The notes beneath the pieces were generated by a model. That model was not told the origin of the DNA and did not search any database. It was given only the letters and a program-made list of their open reading frames with translations. A stretch of DNA of 64,000 nt, taken from assembly GCF_900636535.1 (NCBI RefSeq), contig NZ_LR134289.1:1488001-1552000 (forward strand). The letters run 5' to 3'. Shown here in pieces: positions 17,678-26,873 of this stretch; the stretch's first letter is position 1; each line of letters starts with the position of its first letter. Source of the DNA: Chryseobacterium gleum (GTDB lineage Bacteria > Bacteroidota > Bacteroidia > Flavobacteriales > Weeksellaceae). The translations under genes and the position numbers were made by a program.

Positions 17678-17959
17678 CTATTCAGCCGTAACAGTATAGC
17701 CTGCCTGCGATAAATTCCATTTGACAATAGTTTGAAATACTTGACAAGATGAAAGCGTTGGAGCATCAGTTACGAACCATTGAGAGCCTGTCCAGTTCCC
17801 TTCACTATCATAAAAATTAACGTTGACTCCGCAAAGCTGAAAAGAAGTTTTAGTTTTTTCAATTTTTTCAACTTGTTTCTCTGAAATTTTTAAGTCAGCT
17901 GTTTTGGCACTTACTAACCCAGCTACTCCGAAGGCAGCTAATAAAATTGCTTTTTTCAT
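17678..17959 (-). CDS. Small secreted Cys-containing protein
   Basis: 93 aa with an N-terminal signal peptide (MKKAILLAAFGVAGLVSAK) and a mature part of about 74 residues with two Cys (FQLCGVN and LSSCQVF) and several aromatic residues. I do not recognise a named family, but short secreted proteins with this leader type are common in Chryseobacterium-like genomes. Downstream by 2 bases is a GLPGLI gene. A TACTTTTG box (minus strand, 17990-17983) 24 bases upstream fits the Bacteroidota -7 element. Role unknown; a peptide substrate or signal is possible. Confidence 0.65.
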   Translation of the reverse strand: MKKAILLAAFGVAGLVSAKTADLKISEKQVEKIEKTKTSFQLCGVNVNFYDSEGNWTGSQWFVTDAPTLSSCQVFQTIVKWNLSQAGYTVTAE

Positions 17960-18434
17960 AATTATTTATTTTTTTGATCGATCAAAAGTATTGATGAAAA
18001 AGGCTTGAAAATTTATATTTTAATATTTTGAATTTATATAATTTTAAGATTTCTAGATATGGTTGAGTTCATGTAACATTTAAAGTTCAATTTTATCTGC
18101 GTTGTTTTAGTACTGGAGATAAGATAGATTTAGGATTATAGTTGCTATTAGAAAACCTATTGATAGGCTTTTAAGTAATTGTGGTATTACTATGACATTG
18201 AACCTTGTATCACTTATCTTAAAATATGTTTGTTCTTTTTTTCCTTATTATTAAACATTGATATAATAAATTCTCAAAAACAACACTAAAAAGTGAAGTG
18301 TTAAAAAATTTTTATAACTAATATAATTTTTCGTAAATTTCTTGCTATAAAAGATAAATATTCATTATAAACTTTGCTTTTTTGCAATATTTGATGAACA
18401 TGAATTCATTATCAATAGATAATATAAAACACAA
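17960..18434. other. Divergent intergenic region
   Basis: 475 very AT-rich bases between the minus-strand small secreted protein gene and the plus-strand DUF4253 gene. Apart from the TAnnTTTG-like box at 17983-17990 no signal was recognised. Confidence 0.4.
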
Positions 18435-19115
18435 ATGAAAAGTATCATTATTAACTTATTATGTCTTTTAGTATTTGTTTCTTGTGAGAAGACCAAGAAT
18501 CTTAATGCTAATGAGATAAAGCTCACCCAAGAAATCAATTTAGACCAAGGAACTGCGGAAAAAATTAAAGGATTGTCAATGGGTGTTTTTGAAGTGGCAA
18601 AAGGGAATAAAGACAGGGAGATTCTTTTTGAGTATTTTCGAAATCTCAAAAATTACTCAAAAAATTTACCGGCGGCAATAATAATTAGGGCAAAAGCTGA
18701 AAATGCAGATCTAATTGTCAAAAAATTCGCACGGGAACTGAAAGATAAGAAATTGATTGTTTACAAATCCGCAGAAAATTACGGTAATGAAGATGATATA
18801 ATTACTATTCTCCAATCTAATAATAAGTTGGAACCATTGCTCTTTGAAGCAACAAATGGCGTAAACTATGATATTGACACCCAAATGATAATCAATAAAT
18901 TAAAAGATTGGGATTCCAAATACGGGATTGAGCTGGAGGCAGTCGGCCCTGATTTTGTTTCTGGGAAGTTTAAAAATAAACCCGCAAACATTCCGAAATT
19001 TGCAAAAGAAGTCTATGATTTTTGTCCCGACATCGTAGACCAAGGTGTTGGAAGTATAGAGGAATTGGAGAAATCACTTGCAGATTCTAATGAATTTTTC
19101 CTTTGGTGGGACTAG
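18435..19115 (+). CDS. DUF4253 lipoprotein
   Basis: 226 aa with a lipoprotein signal (LLVFVSC, Cys17). The C-terminal ~110 residues match DUF4253: INKLKDWDSKYGIELEAVG (positions about 157-175), then YDFCPDIVDQG, ending in the diagnostic aromatic/acidic tail EFFLWWD. DUF4253 function is unknown; the domain usually occurs in cytoplasmic or immunity-like proteins, so the lipoprotein leader is notable. First of four same-strand genes (18435-21515), each with a secretion signal. Confidence 0.78.
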   Translation: MKSIIINLLCLLVFVSCEKTKNLNANEIKLTQEINLDQGTAEKIKGLSMGVFEVAKGNKDREILFEYFRNLKNYSKNLPAAIIIRAKAENADLIVKKFARELKDKKLIVYKSAENYGNEDDIITILQSNNKLEPLLFEATNGVNYDIDTQMIINKLKDWDSKYGIELEAVGPDFVSGKFKNKPANIPKFAKEVYDFCPDIVDQGVGSIEELEKSLADSNEFFLWWD

Positions 19116-19260
19116 TGTGTATCATTTCAAAGCAACAATTAAAAGAATCCTCATATTTTATTCAAATCCGCAATTTTTAGTGTCGATAAGTATTATCTAT
19201 TTTGAAATTAAGATTTAAAGTTCTAATTCTTTCCCTATAAATTCTCAAGTAATAAACAAA

Positions 19261-19965
19261 ATGAAAAAAATTCATTACCTAATTTTCAGCTTTTTTGCAC
19301 TTGGATGCAATTCAAAATTAGAAAACAGTAATTCCATCGCCGTAAAACCTACTATAAATATAAAAAAAAGAAAATCCAACGGGACAGAAATCGTTAATAA
19401 ACTGGAAAAACTCAATTTCTTTAATCTGACAGAAAAGTCTGACCTTAATGATGAAAAAGAGGAATTAGCCCGAGCTTATAATGAGAATAATTTTTTTGAA
19501 GGTGCACTCCGAGGAGAGACACTGGAATTTCTGGATAACCGTTTTTATTTTATTGATAGTGAAGAACTCTTTAAAGTTGGAGGCTTGATAAATTACTTGA
19601 AAACTGTAAAACCTGTCTTTGAGAAACTGGGCTTGAAATTAAATTATTCCAATGAAAAAAGCTTTCAAAATGAAAAGCATTGGAGACATACAATAGAATT
19701 GAACAGCAGAGAATATATTGCTTTTGACAATAATTTTAGTAAGCAGGATTGGAACATTGCTTACGTCATGTTTATCGAGATGTTGAACGAAGAATTAGAA
19801 ATACAGAATAGTGAAGAAAGATTTTACCCTATATCATCCCAAAATGATGGAAGAATGGTATTGCTCACCAAAAAGCAATTCGAGTTCATAAAAGAAAATT
19901 ATCCCAATGACAAGGAGCACCCTAAAGAATTGGCAGTTTGGAAAAAAGAAAATAATCTTTATTGA
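19261..19965 (+). CDS. Hypothetical lipoprotein
   Basis: 234 aa. The leader ends FFALGC, giving a lipid-attachment Cys16. The mature part is charged and mixed alpha/beta, with FYFIDSEELFKVGGLINYLKT and YIAFDNNFSKQDWNIAY segments. No domain recognised. It lies between DUF4253 and DUF4240 lipoprotein genes, with intergenic gaps of about 145 and 68 bases, so it may share transcription or be separately promoted. Confidence 0.6.
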   Translation: MKKIHYLIFSFFALGCNSKLENSNSIAVKPTINIKKRKSNGTEIVNKLEKLNFFNLTEKSDLNDEKEELARAYNENNFFEGALRGETLEFLDNRFYFIDSEELFKVGGLINYLKTVKPVFEKLGLKLNYSNEKSFQNEKHWRHTIELNSREYIAFDNNFSKQDWNIAYVMFIEMLNEELEIQNSEERFYPISSQNDGRMVLLTKKQFEFIKENYPNDKEHPKELAVWKKENNLY

Positions 19966-20032
19966 TAAATCTCAGCTTAACACACATTTTAATTGTAAAA
20001 AAACTATGAATTTAATTTAAACTAATAATTAC

Positions 20033-20740
20033 ATGATCAAGTCTGCATTTACATTACTAATACTATTTGTATTAAATATATCTTGTACTAATTCAAATAA
20101 TAATGATATGAAATTTTTGAAGAATTTATTCGGAAAAAACGAAAAGTCTGAGCCTGTAATAACGCCAAATGCTTATAGTTTAAGACTTGAAAAAACAGCG
20201 GAAATGCTTGATGAAAATTTATTTTGGAAGATTGTAGATTCATCCGTTAAAAATTCATCGAATCAAAATGAACAAGAAAAATATCTGGTTTCGGAGATAT
20301 CAAAACTTACTCCAAAACAAATGGTAGGTTTCAGATTAAGAACCGATAAACTTCTTTATGATACCTATACCTCGGAAATGTGGTGTGCAGCTTACATTAT
20401 GAACGATGGATGTTCCGATGATGGTTTTGAGTACTTTAGGAATTGGGTAATTTCACGTGGTAGAGACGTCTATTACAAAGCAAAAGAAAATCCGGACACT
20501 TTGATTTCCCAAAAAGATCATGGTGATGAAGGTATGTTCGAATTTGAACTTTTCTGGTATGTAGCTCTTAAAGCGTTTAAGAATACAACAGGCAAAGAAC
20601 TGTACGATTATATAGACGAAAATAATTTCCGGACAAAGGAAGGAAATTATCCTCAATTTGAGTTCAATTGGCAAGAAGGAAATCTGGAAAGCAGGAAAAA
20701 ACTATGCCCGAATCTATACGCTGAATTTGAAAATAGATAA
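20033..20740 (+). CDS. DUF4240 lipoprotein
   Basis: 235 aa with a signal ending LNISC (Cys18). From about residue 60 the DUF4240 signature is clear: MLDENLFWKIVD, YTSEMWCAAYIMNDGCSDDGFEYFRNWVISRG, YYKAKENPDTL, then EFELFWYVALKAF. DUF4240 is of unknown function and usually occurs in small soluble proteins near polymorphic-toxin or immunity loci, so an immunity-like role is only inference. Next gene starts 2 bases after the stop. Confidence 0.8.
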   Translation: MIKSAFTLLILFVLNISCTNSNNNDMKFLKNLFGKNEKSEPVITPNAYSLRLEKTAEMLDENLFWKIVDSSVKNSSNQNEQEKYLVSEISKLTPKQMVGFRLRTDKLLYDTYTSEMWCAAYIMNDGCSDDGFEYFRNWVISRGRDVYYKAKENPDTLISQKDHGDEGMFEFELFWYVALKAFKNTTGKELYDYIDENNFRTKEGNYPQFEFNWQEGNLESRKKLCPNLYAEFENR

Positions 20741-20741
20741 C

Positions 20742-21515
20742 ATGAAGGGATTATCATTTAAATTAATATACACAATTATTTTAAGCTTTTGCTTTTTCAT
20801 TTTAAAATCTCAAACAAAAGAAAATACTATGAAACAAGATTGGATACTGTTTACCAGAGATTTTGATTTTTCAGAATCCTTTAAGTCTGAGTTATCGATC
20901 CAGCTTGAAGAGAAATTATACAAGTTAAATAATTTGGATAAAAATCTGAAAAATCCAATCAAGCTTATAATCGGAATGGAAGATTTAAATCAAAGTATAT
21001 CAGACGGATATATTTATATTCCTGCACATGTCTACATTCATGATGCTGATAAAATATATCCGATTACAATTTGCTGGAAATCCTCAGATTTCAATGATTT
21101 GAAAGCGATTCAAAAAAGTAATCTTGAGGGTAAAAAAGTAGACTTCGAATGGTGTAAAGATTTTCCCTTCGATGAGTTAAAAAAAACACTAAGCCAAGAA
21201 AAAAAATATGAAAAAATAAACAATCTGAGTTACATCATTATCCCTAAGTATTATCCTGATTTAGTTATCAATTTTAATATTAAGAGACCATTATTTCAAA
21301 ACGAAAAAGAAATCATTGAAAATATCTTTAAGAAAAATAAGAATGTTTACGTTTCTAACCTTATTGATGATTCAATCATGCTCGATTTTCAAGTTGATTC
21401 AATGAATTTTAAAGAAGAGGATTTTTATAAAGATATGGAATATCTCAAAACTTCAATCAAAGAGATATCAGAACAAGAGTTCTCGAATCAGATAGAAAAC
21501 GTTGAAATAAGATAG
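20742..21515 (+). CDS. Hypothetical secreted protein
   Basis: 257 aa from the ATG at 20742, two bases after the DUF4240 stop. This start is preferred because it places a hydrophobic signal segment (LIYTIILSFCFFILKSQ) at the N-terminus. The mature part is Lys/Asp/Phe-rich, mixed alpha/beta, with SDGYIYIPAHVYIHDADKIYPI and KYYPDLVINFNIK segments. No family recognised. Close spacing suggests translation coupling with the DUF4240 gene. Confidence 0.6.
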   Translation: MKGLSFKLIYTIILSFCFFILKSQTKENTMKQDWILFTRDFDFSESFKSELSIQLEEKLYKLNNLDKNLKNPIKLIIGMEDLNQSISDGYIYIPAHVYIHDADKIYPITICWKSSDFNDLKAIQKSNLEGKKVDFEWCKDFPFDELKKTLSQEKKYEKINNLSYIIIPKYYPDLVINFNIKRPLFQNEKEIIENIFKKNKNVYVSNLIDDSIMLDFQVDSMNFKEEDFYKDMEYLKTSIKEISEQEFSNQIENVEIR

Positions 21516-21591
21516 TTATTTACATACAATAATATTATGGCTCTGTGGATACTTCTAATCGAAATTGGTCAGAAAGCCGGCCTATAAAAAT

Positions 21592-22014
21592 TCAATTTTT
21601 GTCTTCCAAGATTTCAATACAAATCAACACTCCTTCCGTATAACTATATCCATATCCGAACCCATAGCTTCCACCCCCACTTACTTTTTCTGTATCAGAT
21701 AAAAGCCGAGGTGAACTCGAAATACCTTGTGAACTATATTGATAATTGTAGCGACCTGATGTAATTGGAGAAATTGAGATAATTCTGACATTTTTAGAAG
21801 ACCACTTTTCCACTTCGCTGTTTATATCATTAGACAATCGCTCTCCATCAATTTCCGAATCTGACCAACCAACAACTTTTTCTGATACGATTCTTTTTGT
21901 GATTGGCTTTTCAGCTCCTAACCAATTTCGTTTTGTTTCTCCGGTGGGAATATTTTCACTGACATTTTGCAGAATAGGCTTAAAATATGCTGGAATAAAA
22001 ATGGTCTTTATCAT
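21592..22014 (-). CDS. Hypothetical protein
   Basis: 140 aa without a signal peptide. The middle part has charged repeats (RIVSEKVVGWSDSEIDGE) and a beta-rich SSPRLLSDTEKVSGGGSYGFGYGYSY stretch with a Gly/Tyr-rich turn, ending VLICIEILEDKN. No domain recognised. The gene faces the lipoprotein cluster (convergent). Probably real because the frame is compact and well composed. Confidence 0.5.
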   Translation of the reverse strand: MIKTIFIPAYFKPILQNVSENIPTGETKRNWLGAEKPITKRIVSEKVVGWSDSEIDGERLSNDINSEVEKWSSKNVRIISISPITSGRYNYQYSSQGISSSPRLLSDTEKVSGGGSYGFGYGYSYTEGVLICIEILEDKN

Positions 22015-22096
22015 TAGTTTTTTTAAATTATAGTTACTAACATAAAAATACGTAATAATGATTAAAAATCAAAGAAGTAAAGCTCTTTACCTTCAT

Positions 22097-22125
22097 AAAA
22101 AAAGTCCCCAACTCATCCGGGGACT
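22097..22125 (-). terminator. Terminator on the minus strand
   Basis: AGTCCCC (22103-22109) and GGGGACT (22119-22125) pair around a 9-base loop, followed on the minus strand by seven T. It lies about 150 bases past the DUF1016 nuclease stop. Confidence 0.75.
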
Positions 22126-22272
22126 AAAAACTAATAACCATGAAAACTCAATTATAGATGAGATTCAATACAAATATATATATCTTGTTTTATAACGGAA
22201 AATATTTAAGAAAATTTAAGATTAATATTACGGATCATGTTTTCGCGCCGAAAATATGCATTATAAAACTAC

Positions 22273-23292
22273 TTATTCTTTCAATGCATTTTCAACTTCC
22301 TCTATAAGCTCTTGCTTATCAGGTAAAATTGTTACATATTTTGAAGCAAATACATTATTTTCAAATCCTCCTAAGATATACTCTGCTGTGATATCGTCTT
22401 TTTCAGCGCACAGAATTATTCCTATTGGTGGATTATCATTATCATCGTTAATTTCTGTTTTGTAATAGTTTAAGTATGTATTTAATTGACCTCCGTCAGC
22501 AATGTTAAGTTTAGTTGTTTTAAGCTCGATGAGGATATACGATCGTAGAATCTTGTTGTAAAACACCATATCGACGTAATAATGGTTATTATTGATAGTT
22601 ATTCTTTGCTGGGAACCGACAAACATAAATCCACGCCCTAATTCCAACAAAAAATCTTCGATATGCCTGATTAGTTTTGCTTCCAAATCTTTTTCTAAAA
22701 TTGGCTTATTCTCAGGAATTCCAAGAAATTCAAAAACATAAGGATTTTTTAAAATATCACCCGCATTTGCTATTTCCTGTCCTTTTCGAGCTAATTCTAG
22801 AACTTTTTCTTTATTCTTAGACCCTTGTGAAAGCAAAAGTCTTTCATATAAGGAACTATCAATTTGTCTTTTCAATTCCCGAATAGACCAGTTTGAATTT
22901 ACGGTTTCTTTCTCATAGAAACTACGTTTTGCTTTATCTTCTATAATTAAAAGCTCACAAAAATGTGTCCAGGTTAAGTGTCCAGTCAGCGACTGGACAT
23001 CCGGATATTCGGTATAAAGCTTTCTCATATTAAAAAGGTTGGAACGAGAAAATCCTTTTCCAATTTCCTTTGTAAGAAGTTTTGATAAATTCAAAATTAT
23101 CTGCCTTGATGACTGATTATCTAAATTATTCTTCTGTTCTGTATCGACAATCTCTTTACCGATTCTCCAATAAGTAAAAATCAATTCCTGATTGACACGT
23201 TGAGATAAACTTTTTCTTGACGATAAGATTATAGATTTAATATTTTCAACTAAATCTCTATCAATAACCGTTAATTTATCTATATCACTCAT
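22273..23292 (-). CDS. DUF1016 (YhcG-like) PDDEXK nuclease domain protein
   Basis: 339 aa. The N-terminal DUF1016 domain (residues 15-160) contains IFTYWRIGKEIV, FSRSNLFNMRKLY, LTWTHFCELL and WSIRELKRQID. The C-terminal nuclease part has the PD-(D/E)XK set: Glu204, Asp241 (YYVDMVFYN), Glu256-Leu-Lys258 and Gln269. Such proteins are frequent in mobile and defence islands and were named PDDEXK nuclease domain proteins; the biological role is not settled. It sits 80 bases downstream of another nuclease-like gene on the same strand, so it may belong to a defence cluster. A relic of the same family lies at 12088. Confidence 0.9.
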   Translation of the reverse strand: MSDIDKLTVIDRDLVENIKSIILSSRKSLSQRVNQELIFTYWRIGKEIVDTEQKNNLDNQSSRQIILNLSKLLTKEIGKGFSRSNLFNMRKLYTEYPDVQSLTGHLTWTHFCELLIIEDKAKRSFYEKETVNSNWSIRELKRQIDSSLYERLLLSQGSKNKEKVLELARKGQEIANAGDILKNPYVFEFLGIPENKPILEKDLEAKLIRHIEDFLLELGRGFMFVGSQQRITINNNHYYVDMVFYNKILRSYILIELKTTKLNIADGGQLNTYLNYYKTEINDDNDNPPIGIILCAEKDDITAEYILGGFENNVFASKYVTILPDKQELIEEVENALKE

Positions 23293-23372
23293 ACTACAAA
23301 AATAGCAAAATATTAAATCCTTCTAAATATAAAATTGTACGCCACTCAATCCTTTGGCCCATAAGTGCACAT

Positions 23373-25112
23373 TTAATTCTCAATCCAATCAAACTTCTTG
23401 TTGGCTACTAAATTTGATTTTATTAATTTGTTTATTGAATGCTCAACCGTTAACAAGCCTCTAGTTGTTTCTCCGGTTCTTTGAATAGCTTCATACCCTG
23501 AACAAGAATGATAATGCCTAAATATATTGAAAATACTTTGCTTTCTTAATTGAAGTGACATTTTTATATTTTGCAGATCAGCAACATTTATGATGGTCAG
23601 CGGGTGAATTTTATGCAATTCATTTTCTATTTCAATATTTTCGGAGAGAAGCAAACTCTCAAATTTGCGCTTAAATGCCATTGAAGTATAACCGGAACTG
23701 AAAATAAAATCATTTACAATCAAAGTGGGATATAGATGAACTTTTCTACTAAAATCAAATAAAGGATCTTTTATATAATGTTTGTAGTTATGGAATTCTT
23801 TAATAGTCTTTTTCGCAAGCTGTATTAAGCCATAATCTTTGTAAAATTTTTCAAAGTCAATTTTGTCAAAATCCTCAAGCGTTTTAACGGTTTTATACCC
23901 ATTAACTAAGGGAAGGTAATTACTTTTTGCTTCTGCCAGTATAATCTTGTTTTTTTCACGAATATAGTAATCGGCATATTCAATTTCATTTCTTCCATCC
24001 AGTTTAAATTTTAAGTCATTAGTATGTCTGAAAACTACTCTTGGGTTATCTCTGAAGGCTTCTGAAAAAATATTTTCAATAAAGGGTTCAAAAAATTTAT
24101 CCCCGATGAAATTTCCCCAATCATTTCTATTACAAATATTAAAAGGTTTTAAATAATCAAACCAGAAATCATTGATGAATAAAGAGTATGTTTTTTCAAG
24201 CAATAATTTATTGTCAAGAATTAAATAAGTTATTAAATTTCTATTATATTCATCACTTGCTCTAAATAAAGGATTCTTCTTGATTTCCATAAAATCGAAA
24301 ATTTTTAAATCTGTTTTCTCAATTTTTCCAGTTACATTTCGTTTACTAAAAGCATCAAGGATATCTACATATTCCCTATTGTCTGCTAAAATATTAATGT
24401 AACTAACATCCAACTTATTGTCGAAGCTTTTAAAGTAGGTATAAGCTAAAAATTTGAAGAACTCTATCAAGGATTCAATCTTGAAAGTCTTTTTCAGATA
24501 ATCAGAAAAATGTTTACCAAAAAATTCATCTTTCTCAATTGTTGTAAGTAATGAAAATGACTTATAAAGGAAATTGACGGGGTTAAGGCTATGATAATAT
24601 TGATTTTGGGGTAATTCTTTAAACATAAAAAACTCGAAAAATCTTTCACCGAGTTTTTCATAACCACTTGACCTGTATTCTTGGTCAAATACCAAAACAT
24701 TGCTGTTTACACATAGCAGATATCGAAGAATTTGCTCCCTATTCTGAATTGTATACCGAGGTGTCTTCTCTGTAAAATTGTTAGAATTTAAAATTTCCTG
24801 CAAAGCATAGAGACAGGTTACCCGCGAAAATAGAACATAATTTTGCGGTGTTTTTAAATATTCATTTATAAAATCTAAACAATTTGAATCCTCTAGGTTA
24901 TTATGATTATCCAAAAATAAAAATCTTAAGCAAGCTACTTGCGTTTCGCGCGAATCATCTATGTATGAGCTATAGACAGGATTTATTTTTGAATTTATAG
25001 CTACAACCGTAGCAATGAGTTCTTCTTTTGGAATTTCTGCGATTAAATCCAAAGGTTTACTAGGAAAGGGCTCCTCGTAAGCTTCTGAAAATTTTATTAG
25101 ATGTCCGAACAT
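23373..25112 (-). CDS. Unknown protein with PD-(D/E)XK nuclease-like C-terminal part
   Basis: 579 aa. The first ~330 residues are helical and unrecognised. A nuclease-like core follows: Glu342/Glu346 in FFEPFIENIF, Asp381 in IEYADYYI, Glu394-Ala-Lys396 in ILAEAKSN, and Gln431 in GLIQLAKK, the spacing and order of a restriction-type PD-(D/E)XK fold. The C-terminal ~80 residues look like a helical domain. It is followed by the DUF1016 nuclease gene and preceded by the 352-aa gene on the same strand. No named family; a defence role is inferred from the fold and neighbours. Confidence 0.6.
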   Translation of the reverse strand: MFGHLIKFSEAYEEPFPSKPLDLIAEIPKEELIATVVAINSKINPVYSSYIDDSRETQVACLRFLFLDNHNNLEDSNCLDFINEYLKTPQNYVLFSRVTCLYALQEILNSNNFTEKTPRYTIQNREQILRYLLCVNSNVLVFDQEYRSSGYEKLGERFFEFFMFKELPQNQYYHSLNPVNFLYKSFSLLTTIEKDEFFGKHFSDYLKKTFKIESLIEFFKFLAYTYFKSFDNKLDVSYINILADNREYVDILDAFSKRNVTGKIEKTDLKIFDFMEIKKNPLFRASDEYNRNLITYLILDNKLLLEKTYSLFINDFWFDYLKPFNICNRNDWGNFIGDKFFEPFIENIFSEAFRDNPRVVFRHTNDLKFKLDGRNEIEYADYYIREKNKIILAEAKSNYLPLVNGYKTVKTLEDFDKIDFEKFYKDYGLIQLAKKTIKEFHNYKHYIKDPLFDFSRKVHLYPTLIVNDFIFSSGYTSMAFKRKFESLLLSENIEIENELHKIHPLTIINVADLQNIKMSLQLRKQSIFNIFRHYHSCSGYEAIQRTGETTRGLLTVEHSINKLIKSNLVANKKFDWIEN

Positions 25113-25173
25113 GGTTATTATTTAGTAGTTTAGCTTTATAGTGATGTTGTGAAAATTTCTCTCCAGGAAATAT

Positions 25174-26232
25174 CTATTCTATTTCGATATTTATATAATC
25201 AAATTCCAGTTTCAAATTCTGTTTTAAAAATTCAATGTACTTTTTATCACTATCGTTTGCCGGATATTGTCCAACCACAATATGTTTTTTTGGCCTTTCA
25301 TCGCAGTCATTAAATGAATATAGTAAAACCTGTCCCAGAGCTTCTTTTATACATTCAGAAGCATAAGATGATGATTTTACTTCATAAAAAGTAATGTAGT
25401 CCTTTTGAATAAGTTTTATATCAACAAAATTTTCTTCAGGAAACACGTTTTTTTCACCATATTGAGCACATAGTAACTTATACAGTGCTTGCTGAATCTT
25501 ACCATGTTTCTTTTGAGCAATAAAAGAACGGGCTACAGTAGTCCTAATATGTTCTTCCGTATTTATTTTGCTTGCGGCTTTCCTTGACCGTAATTTTTTT
25601 CTTAGATGATGTATCGCAACCGCAACATCGACGGCATTTTCAGTATTTCCGAACTGGTCATAAAGTTGCCTCATAAAAGAATATACATCCAGATTTACAG
25701 GCTTATTTTGCATCATCACATTTTGTATTTGTGAAATTGTTGTACGCCGATTTGTTTTCAGACCAAAATGTTCAGCTATTTTAATTAAAACATCATTCTT
25801 GAAAATTGGGATAAGCCTCTCATTAGAATATAAAAACGCAACCTTCCACTTAAACAGATCAGGCAAAACTAAATCATCAATTTGCTCAAATTTTCCAAGT
25901 TCAGACAGCTGAATAATTTTTATGATTTCATCTTGTACTTTTTTAAATGCTGCTCCCCTCTCCTCTCCGTAAGCTGCCAACCAAGAATATTCATCATCAT
26001 TTTCGTAATTTTTAGGTCTTTTGGCCTGATCCTGTCTTTGATAAATACCAAATTTTATAGAAGTCATCCCCTTTATACTTCCTAGCATTCGTGTTTTAGT
26101 TTCTACCCACTGGCAGAAAGTGTCTTTATTTTTTAATCCAACATATTCTTGTAAAGACATACTTTTAATGTTTTCAATAGGCCACCGATTTAGAAATTGG
26201 TCAAGTAGCTCTCTTAATTCATCGATATTCAT
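25174..26232 (-). CDS. McrB-N-like domain fused to PD-(D/E)XK-like domain
   Basis: 352 aa. Residues 1-70 (WPIENIKSMSLQEYVGL, DTFCQWVETKT, GSIKGMTSIKFGIYQR) resemble the N-terminal domain of Bacteroidota McrB-like restriction proteins, from memory. A helical middle follows. The C-terminal ~90 residues have Asp271 (FVDIKL), Glu284-Val-Lys286 (FYEVKS) and Gln301 in EALGQVLLYSF, a restriction-fold arrangement. The usual McrB GTPase domain is absent, so it would be a nuclease-type rather than a motor-type protein. 61 bases upstream of the 579-aa gene on the same strand. Role in DNA restriction inferred. Confidence 0.6.
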   Translation of the reverse strand: MNIDELRELLDQFLNRWPIENIKSMSLQEYVGLKNKDTFCQWVETKTRMLGSIKGMTSIKFGIYQRQDQAKRPKNYENDDEYSWLAAYGEERGAAFKKVQDEIIKIIQLSELGKFEQIDDLVLPDLFKWKVAFLYSNERLIPIFKNDVLIKIAEHFGLKTNRRTTISQIQNVMMQNKPVNLDVYSFMRQLYDQFGNTENAVDVAVAIHHLRKKLRSRKAASKINTEEHIRTTVARSFIAQKKHGKIQQALYKLLCAQYGEKNVFPEENFVDIKLIQKDYITFYEVKSSSYASECIKEALGQVLLYSFNDCDERPKKHIVVGQYPANDSDKKYIEFLKQNLKLEFDYINIEIE

Positions 26233-26420
26233 TTATCAGCTTTTATCTTCAATATACAAAAACATATTGATACAAAATTTTTCATTTTTTTAAAACTGCA
26301 TTAGCCCTACTAATTTACTATTTGTTGTCCCAAACGTCCTGAGGGGCTATTGTGTTTTCATTTCCACGACAATATGAATGCTATTTCGAAAAAGTTTGTT
26401 ATCTTTATGAAAATACAAAT

Positions 26421-26573
26421 ATGAAAACAATGAAAATCTACAGCATCTTGGCTACAATATGTATTATTTTACTATCCATCTGGATTGTTATTCTACACAA
26501 AAATCTGAAAGAGACCGAAGAAGTTCTACAACAATGTTCCGAAAGATATTATAAAGAAATCAGTGAAAAATAA
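26421..26573 (+). CDS. Small single-membrane-span protein
   Basis: 50 aa from the ATG at 26421. A hydrophobic helix (IYSILATICIILLSIWIVIL) is followed by a charged coiled tail (KNLKETEEVLQQCSERYYKEIS). The stop codon abuts the ATG of the next small gene, suggesting coupling. A longer upstream start adds an unlikely N-terminus. No family known. Confidence 0.5.
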   Translation: MKTMKIYSILATICIILLSIWIVILHKNLKETEEVLQQCSERYYKEISEK

Positions 26574-26786
26574 ATGGAAAAGGAATTATCTTTTTACGAA
26601 TTTACTCAGCTCCCAAAGGAAGAACAATACAACTTGGCATTCACCCTCGGCGAGTTCATCAATACGTCAGAGAAAGGCAATGTTAGATTTGCATTGTATA
26701 AACTTTTCAATTTCTATGTCGAAGCAGTTTATGATTCCAAGGAAAACAAAATTATTACCCTAACTAGCTTTTTGAAGTCTGACTAA
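26574..26786 (+). CDS. Small hypothetical protein
   Basis: 70 aa, soluble and acidic, with FYEFTQLPKEEQYNLAFTLG and FALYKLFNFYVEAVYDSKEN. It starts directly after the stop of the membrane peptide at 26571-26573. Similar short proteins with a FYVE.x.YD/N pattern occur in Chryseobacterium-like genomes (from memory). Together they form a two-gene unit of unknown function. Confidence 0.5.
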   Translation: MEKELSFYEFTQLPKEEQYNLAFTLGEFINTSEKGNVRFALYKLFNFYVEAVYDSKENKIITLTSFLKSD

Positions 26787-26873
26787 AGAAAATAAAAAAT
26801 ATTACACCTATCGATGCAATGCCTTACGTAGCTATCACTTCTCTTAGAATAAATATTTTATTTCTTAGCTATT

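Noticed and set aside
22139..22160. Tiny ORF after the 22103 hairpin
   Set aside because: Five codons only; no sign of a leader-peptide attenuator for a biosynthetic gene.
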